NCBI RefSeq assembly: GCF_004353925.1
Contig: NZ_SMOK01000021.1
Span: forward strand, 110,762 to 174,761
DNA from: Pseudomonas sp. H9
Lineage (GTDB): Bacteria; Pseudomonadota; Gammaproteobacteria; Pseudomonadales; Pseudomonadaceae
Reading direction: 5' to 3'
Length of the DNA stretch: 64,000 nucleotides
The position numbers and the translations under genes were made by a program. Of this stretch, positions 15,836 through 25,249 are shown in pieces. Position 1 is the stretch's first letter; the number at the start of each line of letters is the position of its first letter. The notes beneath the pieces are model-generated. The model did not search any database. It had not been told where the DNA came from and saw only the letters and a list, made by a program, of their open reading frames with translations.

Positions 15836-16987
15836 ATGCAATTCAAGCCCGCTGTTACCGCTCTGGTATCCGCCGTCGCCCTGGCAACACTGCTCAGCGG
15901 TTGTAAAAAGGAAGAGGCAGCGCCTGTTGCGCAAGCTCCTCAGGTCGGCGTCGTTACCCTGCAACCTCAGGCCTACACCCTGACTTCCGACCTGCCGGGC
16001 CGCACCACTGCCTACCGCATCGCCGAAGTTCGCCCACAGGTCAACGGCATCATTCTCAAGCGCCTGTTCAAAGAAGGCACCGAGGTCAAGGAAGGTCAGC
16101 AGCTGTACCAGATCGACCCGTCGGTGTACGAAGCGACGCTGGCCAGTGCCCAGGCCAACCTGCAATCGACCCGTTCGCTGTCTGAGCGCTACAAGCAGCT
16201 GGTTGCCGAACAAGCGGTCAGCCGTCAGGAATACGACGACGCGCAAGCCAAACGTTTGCAAGCTGAAGCCGCACTGCGCAGCGCCCAGATCGACCTGCGC
16301 TACACCAAGGTCCTGGCCCCGCTGAGCGGCCGTATCGGCCGTTCGTCGGTTACCGAAGGCGCTTTGGTCAACAATGGCCAAGCCGATGCCATGGCGGTCA
16401 TTCAGCAACTGGACCCGATTTACGTTGACGTCACCCAGTCCTCGGCCGAGCTGCTCAAGCTGCGCCGTGAACTGGAAAGCGGCCAACTGCAGAAAGTCGG
16501 CGACAACGCCGCCAAAGTGACCCTGACCCTCGAAGACGGCAGCACCTACCGCCAGGAAGGTCGCCTGGAGTTCTCCGAAGTGTCGGTTGACCCTACCACT
16601 GGCTCCGTCACCCTGCGCGCCGTGTTCCCTAACCCTGAGCACAACCTGCTGCCAGGGATGTTCGTCCACGCGCGCCTGAAAGCCGGGGTTAACGCCGAGG
16701 CCATCCTCGCGCCACAGCAAGGCGTTACCCGTGACCTCAAGGGCCAGCCGACTGCGCTGGTGGTCAACAAGGAAAACAAAGTCGAGCTGCGTCAGCTCAA
16801 GGCCAGCCGTACCGTCGGCAGTGAATGGCTGATCGAAGAAGGCCTGAACGCCGGTGATCGTGTCATCACCGAAGGCCTGCAGTTCGTCAAGCCAGGCATC
16901 GAGGTCAAGGTCAGCGAAGCCACCAACGTCAAGCCTGCTCAGCAAACCCAGGCCAATGCACAGACTGCAGGGGCCAAAGGGGAGTAA
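15836..16987 (+). CDS. ttgA: RND efflux periplasmic adaptor lipoprotein TtgA
   Basis: The 383-aa protein starts MQFKPAVTALV and has a lipobox LLSGC with the acylated cysteine at C23. It then shows the membrane fusion protein order: barrel-sandwich/lipoyl half (VRPQVNGIILKRLFKEG), long coiled-coil hairpin (about residues 100-170, with ERYKQLVAEQAVSRQEYDDA), second lipoyl half and beta-barrel. The ATG at 15836 follows GAGGA; a longer frame from 15800 has no site. It links TtgB to TtgC across the periplasm. It is first in the ttgABC operon, 3 bases before ttgB, and is repressed by TtgR. Confidence 0.95.
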   Translation: MQFKPAVTALVSAVALATLLSGCKKEEAAPVAQAPQVGVVTLQPQAYTLTSDLPGRTTAYRIAEVRPQVNGIILKRLFKEGTEVKEGQQLYQIDPSVYEATLASAQANLQSTRSLSERYKQLVAEQAVSRQEYDDAQAKRLQAEAALRSAQIDLRYTKVLAPLSGRIGRSSVTEGALVNNGQADAMAVIQQLDPIYVDVTQSSAELLKLRRELESGQLQKVGDNAAKVTLTLEDGSTYRQEGRLEFSEVSVDPTTGSVTLRAVFPNPEHNLLPGMFVHARLKAGVNAEAILAPQQGVTRDLKGQPTALVVNKENKVELRQLKASRTVGSEWLIEEGLNAGDRVITEGLQFVKPGIEVKVSEATNVKPAQQTQANAQTAGAKGE

Positions 16988-16990
16988 ACC

Positions 16991-19900
16991 ATGTCGAGAT
17001 TTTTTATCGATCGCCCGATTTTTGCTTGGGTGATCGCCTTGGTGATCATGTTGGTCGGCGCTTTGTCGATCCTCAAGTTGCCAATCAACCAGTACCCGAG
17101 CATTGCACCACCGGCCATCGCCATCGCCGTGACCTACCCGGGCGCCTCGGCGCAAACCGTGCAGGACACCGTGGTCCAGGTGATCGAGCAGCAGCTCAAC
17201 GGTATCGACAACTTGCGTTATGTCTCGTCGGAAAGTAACTCCGACGGCACCATGACCATCACCGCGACCTTCGAGCAGGGAACCAACCCCGATACCGCGC
17301 AGGTCCAGGTGCAGAACAAGCTGAACCTGGCAACCCCGCTGCTGCCGCAAGAAGTACAGCAGCAAGGTATCCGGGTAACCAAGGCAGTGAAAAACTTCCT
17401 GTTGGTAATCGGTTTGGTGTCTGAAGACGGCAGCATGACCAAGGACGACCTGGCCAACTACATCGTCTCCAACATGCAGGACCCGATTTCGCGTACCGCT
17501 GGCGTCGGTGACTTCCAGGTCTTCGGTGCTCAGTACGCGATGCGCATCTGGCTTGATCCGGCCAAGCTGAACAAGTTCCAGCTGACGCCGATTGACGTAC
17601 GTACCGCTGTGGCGGCGCAGAACGTTCAGATTTCGTCCGGCCAACTCGGTGGCCTGCCTGCCCTGCCCGGCCAGCAACTGAACGCCACCATCATCGGCAA
17701 GACCCGCTTGCAGACGGCTGAGCAGTTCGAAAAGATTCTGCTGAAAGTAAACCGTGATGGCTCCCAGGTCCGCCTGAAAGACGTCGCCACGGTTGCCCTG
17801 GGCGGTGAAAACTATGCGGTCAGCGCCCAGTTCAACGGCAAGCCGGCTTCGGGCCTGGCGGTCAAGCTGGCCACCGGCGCCAACGCTCTGGACACTGCCA
17901 AAGCACTGCGCAAGACCATCGCCGAACTGGAACCGTTCTTCCCGGAAGGCATGAAGGCGGTATTCCCGTATGACACCACCCCGGTAGTAACCGAATCGAT
18001 CAGTGGGGTAATCCACACCCTGATCGAGGCGATCGTGCTCGTGTTCCTGGTGATGTACCTGTTCCTGCAGAACTTCCGCGCCACGATCATTACCACCATG
18101 ACGGTTCCGGTGGTACTGCTGGGTACCTTCGGCATCCTTGCCGCTGCAGGCTTCAGTATCAACACCCTGACCATGTTCGGTATGGTGTTGGCCATCGGCT
18201 TGCTGGTGGACGATGCCATCGTTGTGGTGGAAAACGTTGAACGGGTAATGTCCGAAGAGGGCCTGTCACCCAAAGAAGCGACCAAGAAGTCCATGGGCCA
18301 GATCCAGGGCGCACTGGTCGGTATCGCCATGGTGCTCTCGGCGGTTCTGCTGCCAATGGCATTCTTCGGTGGCTCCACCGGGGTGATCTACAAACAGTTC
18401 TCGATCACCATCGTCTCGGCCATGGCGCTGTCGGTCGTGGTGGCGCTGATCTTCACCCCGGCACTGTGTGCGACCATGCTCAAGCCGATTACCAAGGGTG
18501 AGCATCACGTTGCCAAACGCGGCTTCTTCGGCTGGTTCAACCGCAACTTCGACCGCAGCGTACAAAGCTACGAGCGCGGCGTAGGCAACATCCTGCGCCA
18601 CAAAGCACCGTACCTGCTGGCTTACGTGTTGATCATGGTCGGCATGGTCTGGCTGTTCATGCGTATCCCTACGGCGTTCCTGCCTGAAGAAGACCAGGGC
18701 GTACTGTTCGCTCAGGTACAAACCCCCGCCGGCTCCACGGCCGAACGGACTCAGGTAGTGATCGACGAGATGCGCAGCTACCTGTTGGAGAAAGAGTCCG
18801 ATACCGTGGCCTCGGTGTTCACCGTAAACGGCTTTAACTTCGCCGGTCGCGGCCAGAGCTCGGGTATGGCCTTCATCATGCTCAAGCCGTGGGAAGAGCG
18901 TTCTGCCGAGAACAACGTGTTCAACCTGGCCGCGCGTGCCCAGCAGCACTTCTTCAGTTTCCGCGACGCGATGGTGTTCGCCTTTGCCCCGCCTGCGGTA
19001 CTGGAGCTGGGTAACGCCACCGGTTTCGACGTGTTCCTGCAAGACCGTGCTGGCGTCGGTCACGACAAGCTGATGGAAGCCCGTAACCAGTTCCTCGGTA
19101 TGGCTGCGCAGAGCAAGATTCTGTCGGCAGTACGTCCGAACGGCCTGAACGATGAACCGCAGTACCAACTGACCGTCGACGACGAACGCGCCAGTGCCTT
19201 GGGCGTGACCATTGCCGACATCAACAACACCCTGTCGATTGCCCTGGGTGCCAGCTACGTCAACGACTTCATCGACCGCGGTCGGGTCAAGAAGGTGTAC
19301 ATCCAGGGTGAATCCGCTTCGCGCATGAACCCGGAAGACCTGCAGAAGTGGTACGTGCGCAACAGTGTCGGTGAAATGGTACCGTTCTCCTCCTTCGCCA
19401 CCGGCGAGTGGATCTACGGTGCACCGAAGCTGTCGCGTTACAACGGTGTCGAAGCAATGGAAATTCTCGGTGCGCCAGCCCCTGGCTACAGTACCGGTGA
19501 GGCCATGCTCGAGGTCGAGCGGATTGCCGCCCAACTGCCGAAGGGTATCGGTTACTCCTGGACCGGTCTGTCGTACGAGGAACGCCTGTCGGGCTCCCAG
19601 GCGCCAGCGCTGTATGCCCTGTCGCTGCTGATGGTATTCCTGTGTCTGGCGGCGCTGTATGAAAGCTGGTCGATCCCGATTGCCGTAATGCTCGTAGTCC
19701 CCCTGGGGATCATCGGTGCGCTGCTGGCAACCAGCCTGCGCGGTCTGTCCAACGACGTGTACTTCCAGGTCGGTTTGTTGACTACCATCGGTCTGGCGGC
19801 GAAGAACGCGATTCTTATCGTCGAATTTGCCAAAGAACTGCACGAGCAAGGCCGTAGCCTGATCGATGCAGCGATTGAAGCGTGCCGGATGCGTCTGCGC

Positions 19901-20146
19901 CCGATCATCATGACCTCGCTGGCGTTCATCCTCGGCGTGGTACCGTTGGCTACCTCCACCGGTGCAGGCTCGGGCAGCCAGCACGCGATTGGTACCGGGG
20001 TAATTGGCGGCATGTTGACGGCCACCGTATTGGCCATCTTCTGGGTACCGTTGTTCTTCGTTAGCGTGTCGTCGTGGTTCAGTAGCAAAAAGACTGAAGA
20101 AGAAGACGCCACCCCTGAAACTCCACGCACTGAGGCCGGGCAATGA
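16991..20146 (+). CDS. ttgB: RND multidrug/solvent efflux transporter TtgB
   Basis: The 1051-aa inner-membrane pump is full length for the HAE1 family. It begins MSRFFIDRPIFAWVIA and has twelve membrane segments, two large periplasmic loops and the proton-relay aspartates in GLLVDDAIVVVEN (TM4) with the matching lysine in LAAKNAILIVEF (TM10). It exports antibiotics, aromatic solvents and plant phenolics in trimeric form with TtgA and TtgC. The stop overlaps the ttgC start by 4 bases (ATGA). A 625-codon antisense frame across it is a composition artefact. Confidence 0.95.
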   Translation: MSRFFIDRPIFAWVIALVIMLVGALSILKLPINQYPSIAPPAIAIAVTYPGASAQTVQDTVVQVIEQQLNGIDNLRYVSSESNSDGTMTITATFEQGTNPDTAQVQVQNKLNLATPLLPQEVQQQGIRVTKAVKNFLLVIGLVSEDGSMTKDDLANYIVSNMQDPISRTAGVGDFQVFGAQYAMRIWLDPAKLNKFQLTPIDVRTAVAAQNVQISSGQLGGLPALPGQQLNATIIGKTRLQTAEQFEKILLKVNRDGSQVRLKDVATVALGGENYAVSAQFNGKPASGLAVKLATGANALDTAKALRKTIAELEPFFPEGMKAVFPYDTTPVVTESISGVIHTLIEAIVLVFLVMYLFLQNFRATIITTMTVPVVLLGTFGILAAAGFSINTLTMFGMVLAIGLLVDDAIVVVENVERVMSEEGLSPKEATKKSMGQIQGALVGIAMVLSAVLLPMAFFGGSTGVIYKQFSITIVSAMALSVVVALIFTPALCATMLKPITKGEHHVAKRGFFGWFNRNFDRSVQSYERGVGNILRHKAPYLLAYVLIMVGMVWLFMRIPTAFLPEEDQGVLFAQVQTPAGSTAERTQVVIDEMRSYLLEKESDTVASVFTVNGFNFAGRGQSSGMAFIMLKPWEERSAENNVFNLAARAQQHFFSFRDAMVFAFAPPAVLELGNATGFDVFLQDRAGVGHDKLMEARNQFLGMAAQSKILSAVRPNGLNDEPQYQLTVDDERASALGVTIADINNTLSIALGASYVNDFIDRGRVKKVYIQGESASRMNPEDLQKWYVRNSVGEMVPFSSFATGEWIYGAPKLSRYNGVEAMEILGAPAPGYSTGEAMLEVERIAAQLPKGIGYSWTGLSYEERLSGSQAPALYALSLLMVFLCLAALYESWSIPIAVMLVVPLGIIGALLATSLRGLSNDVYFQVGLLTTIGLAAKNAILIVEFAKELHEQGRSLIDAAIEACRMRLRPIIMTSLAFILGVVPLATSTGAGSGSQHAIGTGVIGGMLTATVLAIFWVPLFFVSVSSWFSSKKTEEEDATPETPRTEAGQ

Positions 20147-21597
20147 GTAAGTCCCTGTTGTCCCTGGCGGTCACCGCTTTCATTCTTGGCGGCTGTTCGC
20201 TGATCCCTGATTACCAGACCCCGGAATCGCCGGTGGCTGCGCAGTGGCCGCAAGGCCCTGCCTATTCGCCGACCGAGTCGGCGGATGTGGCCGCTGCCGA
20301 ACAGGGCTGGCGTCAGTTTTTCCATGACCCGGCGCTGCAGCAGCTGATCCAGACTTCGCTGCTCAACAACCGTGACCTCAAGGTTGCGGCGTTGAACATC
20401 GATGCCTACCGGGCGCAGTACCGCATTCAGCGTGCTGACCTGTTCCCGGCGGTCAGCGCCGATGGCAGCGGCAGCCGTCAACGCCTGCCGGCCAACATGT
20501 CGCAAACCGGTGAAGCGGGTATCAGCAGCACCTACTCAGCCACCCTCGGGGTCAGCGCCTACGAACTCGACCTGTTCGGTCGAGTGCGCAGCCTCACCGA
20601 GCAACAACTGGAAATCTACCTGTCCAGTGAAGAAGCCCGGCGTTCGACCCAGATTGCTCTGGTCGCCAGCGTCGCCAACGCCTACTTCACCTGGCAGGCC
20701 GACCAGGACCTGCTCAAGCTGACCGAAGACACGCTGAAAACCTACGAGCAGAGCTACGCGCTGACCTTGCGCAGCAATGAGGTCGGTGTGGCTTCTGCCC
20801 TGGACCTGAGCCAGGCACGCACGTCGGTTGAAGGCGCGCGGGTCAAATTGGCCCAGTATCAGCGCCTGGTGGCTCAGGACCTGAACAGCCTGGCCGTGTT
20901 GCTCGGCACCGGTGTGCCGGCCAACCTACCTGAGGGCAAAGACCTGAACAGCGACCTGTTGGCCGAAGTGCCAGCGGGTCTGCCGTCGGATCTGCTGCAA
21001 CGCCGGCCTGACATCCAGGAAGCCGAGCACCTGCTCAAGGCCGCCAATGCCAACATTGGTGCCGCCCGCGCAGCGTTCTTCCCGAGCATCAGCCTGACCG
21101 CCAATGCCGGCACCATCAGCCCGGACATGAGCGGGTTGTTCAACGGTGGTTCGGGCACCTGGTTGTTCCAGCCACAGATCAGCCTGCCGATCTTCAACGC
21201 CGGTGCCCTGCGTGCCAGCCTCGACTACTCGAAGATCCAGAAAGACATCAACGTTGCCAAGTACGAGAAAGCCATCCAGGTCGCCTTCCAGGAAGTCTCC
21301 GATGGCCTCGCCGCGCGCCAGACCTTCAACGATCAGTTGAAAGCGCAGCGTGATCTGGTTTCGGCCAACGAGGACTACTACCGCTTGGCCGAGCGTCGTT
21401 ACCGGATCGGTGTCGACAGCAACCTGACCTTCCTCGACGCCCAGCGTCAGTTGTTCAACAGCCAGCAGGCGTTGATCACTGATCGCCTGTCGCAGCTGGT
21501 CAGCGAGGTCAACCTGTACAAGGCTCTCGGTGGTGGCTGGTACGAGCAGACCGGTCAGGCCCAGCAGCAAGCCTCGGTGGATGCAGCGAAGAGCTGA
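20143..21597 (+). CDS. ttgC: Outer membrane efflux channel lipoprotein TtgC
   Basis: The 484-aa protein is an OprM/NodT-type outer membrane factor. It has a lipobox ILGGC (C18), two repeated OEP domains with long helices and the usual turn sequences (SAYELDLFGRVRSL; FQPQISLPIFNAG; YRIGVDSNLTFLDAQRQL). Trimers form the exit duct for TtgAB. Its start overlaps the ttgB stop, so the operon is translationally coupled, and a strong terminator follows 17 bases after the stop. Confidence 0.95.
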   Translation: MSKSLLSLAVTAFILGGCSLIPDYQTPESPVAAQWPQGPAYSPTESADVAAAEQGWRQFFHDPALQQLIQTSLLNNRDLKVAALNIDAYRAQYRIQRADLFPAVSADGSGSRQRLPANMSQTGEAGISSTYSATLGVSAYELDLFGRVRSLTEQQLEIYLSSEEARRSTQIALVASVANAYFTWQADQDLLKLTEDTLKTYEQSYALTLRSNEVGVASALDLSQARTSVEGARVKLAQYQRLVAQDLNSLAVLLGTGVPANLPEGKDLNSDLLAEVPAGLPSDLLQRRPDIQEAEHLLKAANANIGAARAAFFPSISLTANAGTISPDMSGLFNGGSGTWLFQPQISLPIFNAGALRASLDYSKIQKDINVAKYEKAIQVAFQEVSDGLAARQTFNDQLKAQRDLVSANEDYYRLAERRYRIGVDSNLTFLDAQRQLFNSQQALITDRLSQLVSEVNLYKALGGGWYEQTGQAQQQASVDAAKS

Positions 21598-21613
21598 AGC
21601 TGATGTGAAGTTG

Positions 21614-21642
21614 AAAAGCCCACCCTTGCGGTGGGTTTTTTT
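21614..21642 (+). terminator. Rho-independent terminator of ttgABC
   Basis: AAAAGCCCACC pairs with GGTGGG and is followed by seven T residues. Confidence 0.9.
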
Positions 21643-21646
21643 ATGC

Positions 21647-21711
21647 ATCGCGGGCAAGCCCGCTCCCACCGGTTATCTCAACATTCGGTGGGAGCGGGCT
21701 TGCCCCGCGAA
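21647..21711. repeat. REP pair, locus 4
   Basis: Two inverted REP copies follow the ttgC terminator directly. The left copy has lost one G of the GGGG run. Confidence 0.93.
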
Positions 21712-21733
21712 ATAAATTAACCGTTCAGTTAAC

Positions 21734-21748
21734 GTTCGATTACCGCCC
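21734..21748 (+). promoter_or_regulatory. PcaR-like box upstream of the porin gene
   Basis: GTTCGATTACCGCCC matches 12 of 15 positions of the PcaR site GTTCGATAATCGCAC, 158 bases before the porin ATG. The rest of the 21712-21905 spacer shows no gene. Confidence 0.4.
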
Positions 21749-21905
21749 AGAACCGCCTGTAACGAATTGATTCACCCCCACCTGCCACCGCACCATCCCT
21801 TCGCAGCTTTAGCAAAGCACACCCCCAAAGACTGATGCCCGGCCTGTGACCTCTGACTGTCACAGCGGATGGCTTCGGCTTGAATAAAAACAAGAGACAC
21901 ACAAG

Positions 21906-23153
21906 ATGACCACACCCGCACGCCACCTGTTTTCCGGCCTGTTGGCCATGACCTGCACCCTACCGGCCCTGGCGGCCGAAGGCGGCTTTGCCGAAGATGC
22001 CAAGGTCAATCTCAACTTGCGCAACTTCTACATCAACCGCAACTTCGTCGACCCGGCCAACCCGCAAGGCAAGGCTGAGGAGTGGACCCAGAGTTTCATC
22101 CTCGATGCCCGCTCAGGCTTCACCCAAGGCGTGGTCGGCTTTGGCGTTGATGTGCTGGGGCTGTACGCAGTCAAGCTCGATGGGGGTAAGGGCACCGCCG
22201 GTACTCACCTGTTGCCGGTGCATGATGACGGCCGCCCCGCTGATGATTTCGGCCGCCTAGGTGTGGCATTGAAAGCCAAGGTGTCGAACACTGAATTGAA
22301 AGTGGGCGAATGGATGCCAGTGCTGCCGATCTTACGCTCAGACGATGGGCGATCGCTGCCGCAAACCTTCCGCGGCGGCCAAATCACCTCACAGGAAATC
22401 ACCGGCCTGACCCTGTACGCGGGCCAGTTCCGCGCCAACAGCCCACGCAACGACGCGAGCATGGACGACATGTCGATGAACGGTAAAGCGGCGTTCACCT
22501 CCGACCGTTTCAACTTTGCCGGAGGCGAATACAGCTTTAACGAGAAACGTACCCTGATCGGCCTGTGGAACGCTGAGCTCAAGGATATCTACAGCCAGCA
22601 ATACCTCAACCTGGTGCACAGCCAGCCCGTGGGTGACTGGACGCTAGGGGCGAACCTGGGCTATTTCATCGGCAAGGAAGACGGCGCAGAACGGGCCGGT
22701 GAGCTGGACAACCGCACCGCATCGGCACTGCTTTCGGCGCGCCATGGCAGCAGCACCTTCTATGTCGGCTTGCAAAAGGTCAGCGGCGACGATGGTTGGA
22801 TGCGGGTCAATGGCACCAGTGGCGGCACCCTGGCCAACGACAGTTACAACTCAAGCTTCGACAACGCCAAAGAACGCTCATGGCAACTGCGTCATGACTT
22901 CAACTTTGCCGGTGTCGGTGTCCCCGGCCTGACCCTGATGAACCGCTACATCAGTGGTGACAACGTGCACACTGCCACTGTCAGCGATGGCAAAGAGTGG
23001 GCAAGAGAAACAGAACTGGCTTACGTCATCCAGTCCGGAAGCCTGAAAAACCTGTCGTTCAAATGGCGCAACTCGACCATGCGTCGTGACTACAGCACCA
23101 ATGCTTTCGATGAGAACCGCCTGATCATCAGTTACCCGATCAGCATTCTCTGA
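21906..23153 (+). CDS. OprD-family outer membrane porin (BenF-like)
   Basis: The 415-aa protein has a signal peptide (about 1-24, ending LPALA) and the features of OprD substrate-specific porins: the opening region with NLRNFYINRNF, the GKAEEWTQSFILDARSGFTQG segment split across strand 2, the PRNDASMDDMS loop and alternating beta strands to the C-terminus. It forms an 18-strand barrel for uptake of small acids or aromatic compounds. In P. putida a porin at the same place between ttg and pca genes has been called BenF-like. Substrate is inferred. It is a single gene followed by a REP pair. Confidence 0.85.
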   Translation: MTTPARHLFSGLLAMTCTLPALAAEGGFAEDAKVNLNLRNFYINRNFVDPANPQGKAEEWTQSFILDARSGFTQGVVGFGVDVLGLYAVKLDGGKGTAGTHLLPVHDDGRPADDFGRLGVALKAKVSNTELKVGEWMPVLPILRSDDGRSLPQTFRGGQITSQEITGLTLYAGQFRANSPRNDASMDDMSMNGKAAFTSDRFNFAGGEYSFNEKRTLIGLWNAELKDIYSQQYLNLVHSQPVGDWTLGANLGYFIGKEDGAERAGELDNRTASALLSARHGSSTFYVGLQKVSGDDGWMRVNGTSGGTLANDSYNSSFDNAKERSWQLRHDFNFAGVGVPGLTLMNRYISGDNVHTATVSDGKEWARETELAYVIQSGSLKNLSFKWRNSTMRRDYSTNAFDENRLIISYPISIL

Positions 23154-23163
23154 ATCCTTAACC

Positions 23164-23235
23164 TGTAGGAGCGGGCTTGCCCCGCGATTGCAGTCTGCCA
23201 GGCATACCGCAATCGCGGGGCAAGCCCGCTCCTAC
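23164..23235. repeat. REP pair, locus 5
   Basis: Two inverted REP copies (CTGTAGGAGC and GCTCCTACC ends) separate the convergent porin and atsK genes. Confidence 0.95.
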
Positions 23236-23240
23236 CAGGG

Positions 23241-24140
23241 TTAGGCGCCGCGGGTGGTGCGGCTGCGTTGTCCGAGTACGCCCACTGGTACATCACCTTG
23301 CAGCGTCACCCGGCGCACCACTCGGTTCTGAGTGCCATAGTCATCCACGGCATAGTGTTGCGTGGCGCGGTTGTCCCAGATCGCCACATCACCCGCCTGC
23401 CAGCGCCAGCGCACGGTGTTCTCCAGCCGCGTGACATGGCTCTGCAGCAGGTTGAACAGGTGGGTGGAATCAAACTGCGAGTAGCCTTTCAAGCGCTTGA
23501 CGAAGTGGCCGAGCAGCAGGTTTTTCTCGCCGCTGACCGGATGGACACGCACCACCGGATGCTCGGTTTCATACACCGTTGAGGTAAAGATTCGACGGTA
23601 GCTCTCCTGCTGTTCTGCGGTGACATTAGGCTTGGCCCCGGCATAGTCGTATTCGTTGCTATGCACGGCCCAGAGCTGATCCGCCAAGGCCTGCAATTCC
23701 GCAGGAAGATCCTGGTAAGCCGTTGCGGTATTCGCCCAGACGGTATCACCACCCGACTGCGGCGCCACCACCGAGCGCAGGATCGAAGCCTTGGGATAGG
23801 CATCGACGAAGGTCACGTCGGTGTGCCAGGAGTTGGCCCGCCGTTCGCTGTCGAGCTCCAGGAGAAAGCGCGTACCTTCGCGCACCGGCACCGTCGGGTG
23901 GGCAATCGGCTCACCGAGCAAGTGGGCGAACGCTTCCTGGCCTTGATCGTCCAACTGGTGCTGAGCGCGGAAAAAGATCACTTTGTGCTCAACCAGTGCG
24001 GCCTGAATGGCCTCGATCACTGCCGGTTCAAGATCGGCGCTCAACTGCACGCCACGAATCTCGGCACCGATGCGTCCGGCGACCGGGTGGATGTCCAGCA
24101 CGTGGCTGACGGGTGCTACGGCGTGTGCGGCATTGCTCAT
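23241..24140 (-). CDS. atsK: 2-oxoglutarate-dependent alkylsulfatase AtsK (TauD family)
   Basis: The 299-aa enzyme belongs to the TauD/TfdA Fe(II) dioxygenases. The metal facial triad is visible as H106-T-D108 (SWHTDVTF) and H262 (RATQHYAV), with the 2-oxoglutarate arginine near R276 in NRVVRR. AtsK of P. putida S-313 splits medium-chain alkyl sulfate esters oxidatively, giving aldehyde, succinate, CO2 and sulfate under sulfur starvation. The ats transporter and arylsulfatase nearby support that role over taurine dioxygenase. The ATG at 24140 gives the usual MSNA start; a longer frame from 24206 has no site. It is divergent from a LysR gene and converges with the porin gene. Confidence 0.85.
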   Translation of the reverse strand: MSNAAHAVAPVSHVLDIHPVAGRIGAEIRGVQLSADLEPAVIEAIQAALVEHKVIFFRAQHQLDDQGQEAFAHLLGEPIAHPTVPVREGTRFLLELDSERRANSWHTDVTFVDAYPKASILRSVVAPQSGGDTVWANTATAYQDLPAELQALADQLWAVHSNEYDYAGAKPNVTAEQQESYRRIFTSTVYETEHPVVRVHPVSGEKNLLLGHFVKRLKGYSQFDSTHLFNLLQSHVTRLENTVRWRWQAGDVAIWDNRATQHYAVDDYGTQNRVVRRVTLQGDVPVGVLGQRSRTTRGA

Positions 24141-24200
24141 GGTACGACCCTCATCTGGCTGCTCTCGGAAAAATGCCAATGCAGCACTTGCGCTATTAAT

Positions 24201-24258
24201 ATGCAAATAAGCTCTAACAAATATTCAAGTGCTTCATTGACGGAATAAGAGCTTGCAT
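24201..24258. promoter_or_regulatory. Inverted repeat in the atsK-LysR divergent promoter region
   Basis: ATGCAAATAAGCTCT at 24201 is mirrored by AGAGCTTGCAT at 24248-24258, apart from an extra AATA in the first arm. The region between atsK and the LysR gene is AT-rich. A binding site for the divergent LysR protein or CysB is the simplest reading. Confidence 0.4.
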
Positions 24259-24322
24259 TTAAAACCTGAGCCTTCGTGGCGGCAAATACCTTCGCCGTAT
24301 TTTTGGAATGCCGGGAAAGCAT

Positions 24323-25249
24323 ATGGATCTTCGCCAACTGCGTTACTTCATCGCCCTCACCGAACACCGCAGTTTTGTACGTGCAGCGGACGCCATGGGC
24401 ATCACTCAACCCGCCTTCAGCCGTAGCATTCAGGGCCTGGAACAGGAGTTTGGCTGCGTGTTGATTGACCGTGGCAACAAGGACCTGCGCCCAACTCCTG
24501 AAGGCCAGGTGGTGCTGCAGCACGCCCTGCGTCTGGTTCAGGGCGCTGCCCAGTTGAGCTGTGAGGTACTGCAGATGACCAAGCTCGATGCCGGTGAGCT
24601 GCACTTCGGTTGTGGGCCGGCACCCGCCGTGCAATTGGTGCCACAAGCGCTGGCGCGGTTTCTCAAGGCGCATCCCAATGTGCGCACCCGCCTTGAGGTG
24701 GACAGCTGGGAGAAACTCAGCCGGGCCTTGAGCCGTGAGGAGATTGAGTTCTTCATCGCCGATGTGCGGCAGTTCGAGGCCGACCCGAACTTCCAGACCC
24801 TACCCTTGAGCCCGCGCCGTGGCCTGTTTTTCTGCCGCCCTGGGCATCCGCTACTGGCCAAGGACAGCCTGTCGACCAACGACATGTTCGATTACCCGCT
24901 GGCCACCACGCTGATCCCGCCTGGGGTGCGCAAACTGCTGGCGAACCTCAGTGGCAAAACTGACTTCACCCCGCAGCTGCTGACTGAACACTTACCCACC
25001 TTGCTGCGCCTGGTACTCGACAGCGATGCCATTGGCATCGGCACCGAAGAGGGGTTTGCCAAAGAGATCCAGCAGGGCCACCTGATACGCCTGCACTGGC
25101 GCAACCTGCCGGCCCACCTCGACAGCCTCAATGCCCGCTGCGGCATCGTCAGCCGCAGCGGTTATCGCCTGTCGCCGGCAGCACGGGAGATGATCGATAC
25201 GCTGATCAGCCTCGACCAGCAGCCTGTGCCACAGGCGCTGGCTGGCTGA
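24323..25249 (+). CDS. LysR-family regulator of the sulfate-ester island (SftR-like by context)
   Basis: The 308-aa protein has a winged-helix N-terminus (MDLRQLRYFIALTEHRSFVR, then ADAMGITQPAFSRSIQ) and an effector domain starting ELHFGCGPAPAVQL. The ATG at 24323 is chosen as it gives the standard MDLRQLRYF start. In P. putida S-313 a LysR protein, SftR, activates sulfate ester genes when sulfate is short; position between atsK and atsR makes this the likely equivalent, but I could not align it. Its last 44 bases overlap the convergent end of atsR. Confidence 0.85.
   Translation: MDLRQLRYFIALTEHRSFVRAADAMGITQPAFSRSIQGLEQEFGCVLIDRGNKDLRPTPEGQVVLQHALRLVQGAAQLSCEVLQMTKLDAGELHFGCGPAPAVQLVPQALARFLKAHPNVRTRLEVDSWEKLSRALSREEIEFFIADVRQFEADPNFQTLPLSPRRGLFFCRPGHPLLAKDSLSTNDMFDYPLATTLIPPGVRKLLANLSGKTDFTPQLLTEHLPTLLRLVLDSDAIGIGTEEGFAKEIQQGHLIRLHWRNLPAHLDSLNARCGIVSRSGYRLSPAAREMIDTLISLDQQPVPQALAG

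Noticed and set aside
15794..18016. A 740-codon open frame on the minus strand across ttgA and ttgB
   Set aside because: It is antisense to two well-supported genes, low in plausible protein features and caused by high GC third positions.
18266..20143. A 625-codon minus-strand frame inside ttgB
   Set aside because: Shadow of the RND gene; the translated sequence is a random-looking mix rich in R, H, G and Q.
23241..24140. Taurine dioxygenase (tauD) as the identity of the dioxygenase gene
   Set aside because: No taurine transporter genes are adjacent, while sulfate-ester transport and arylsulfatase genes are; AtsK fits better.
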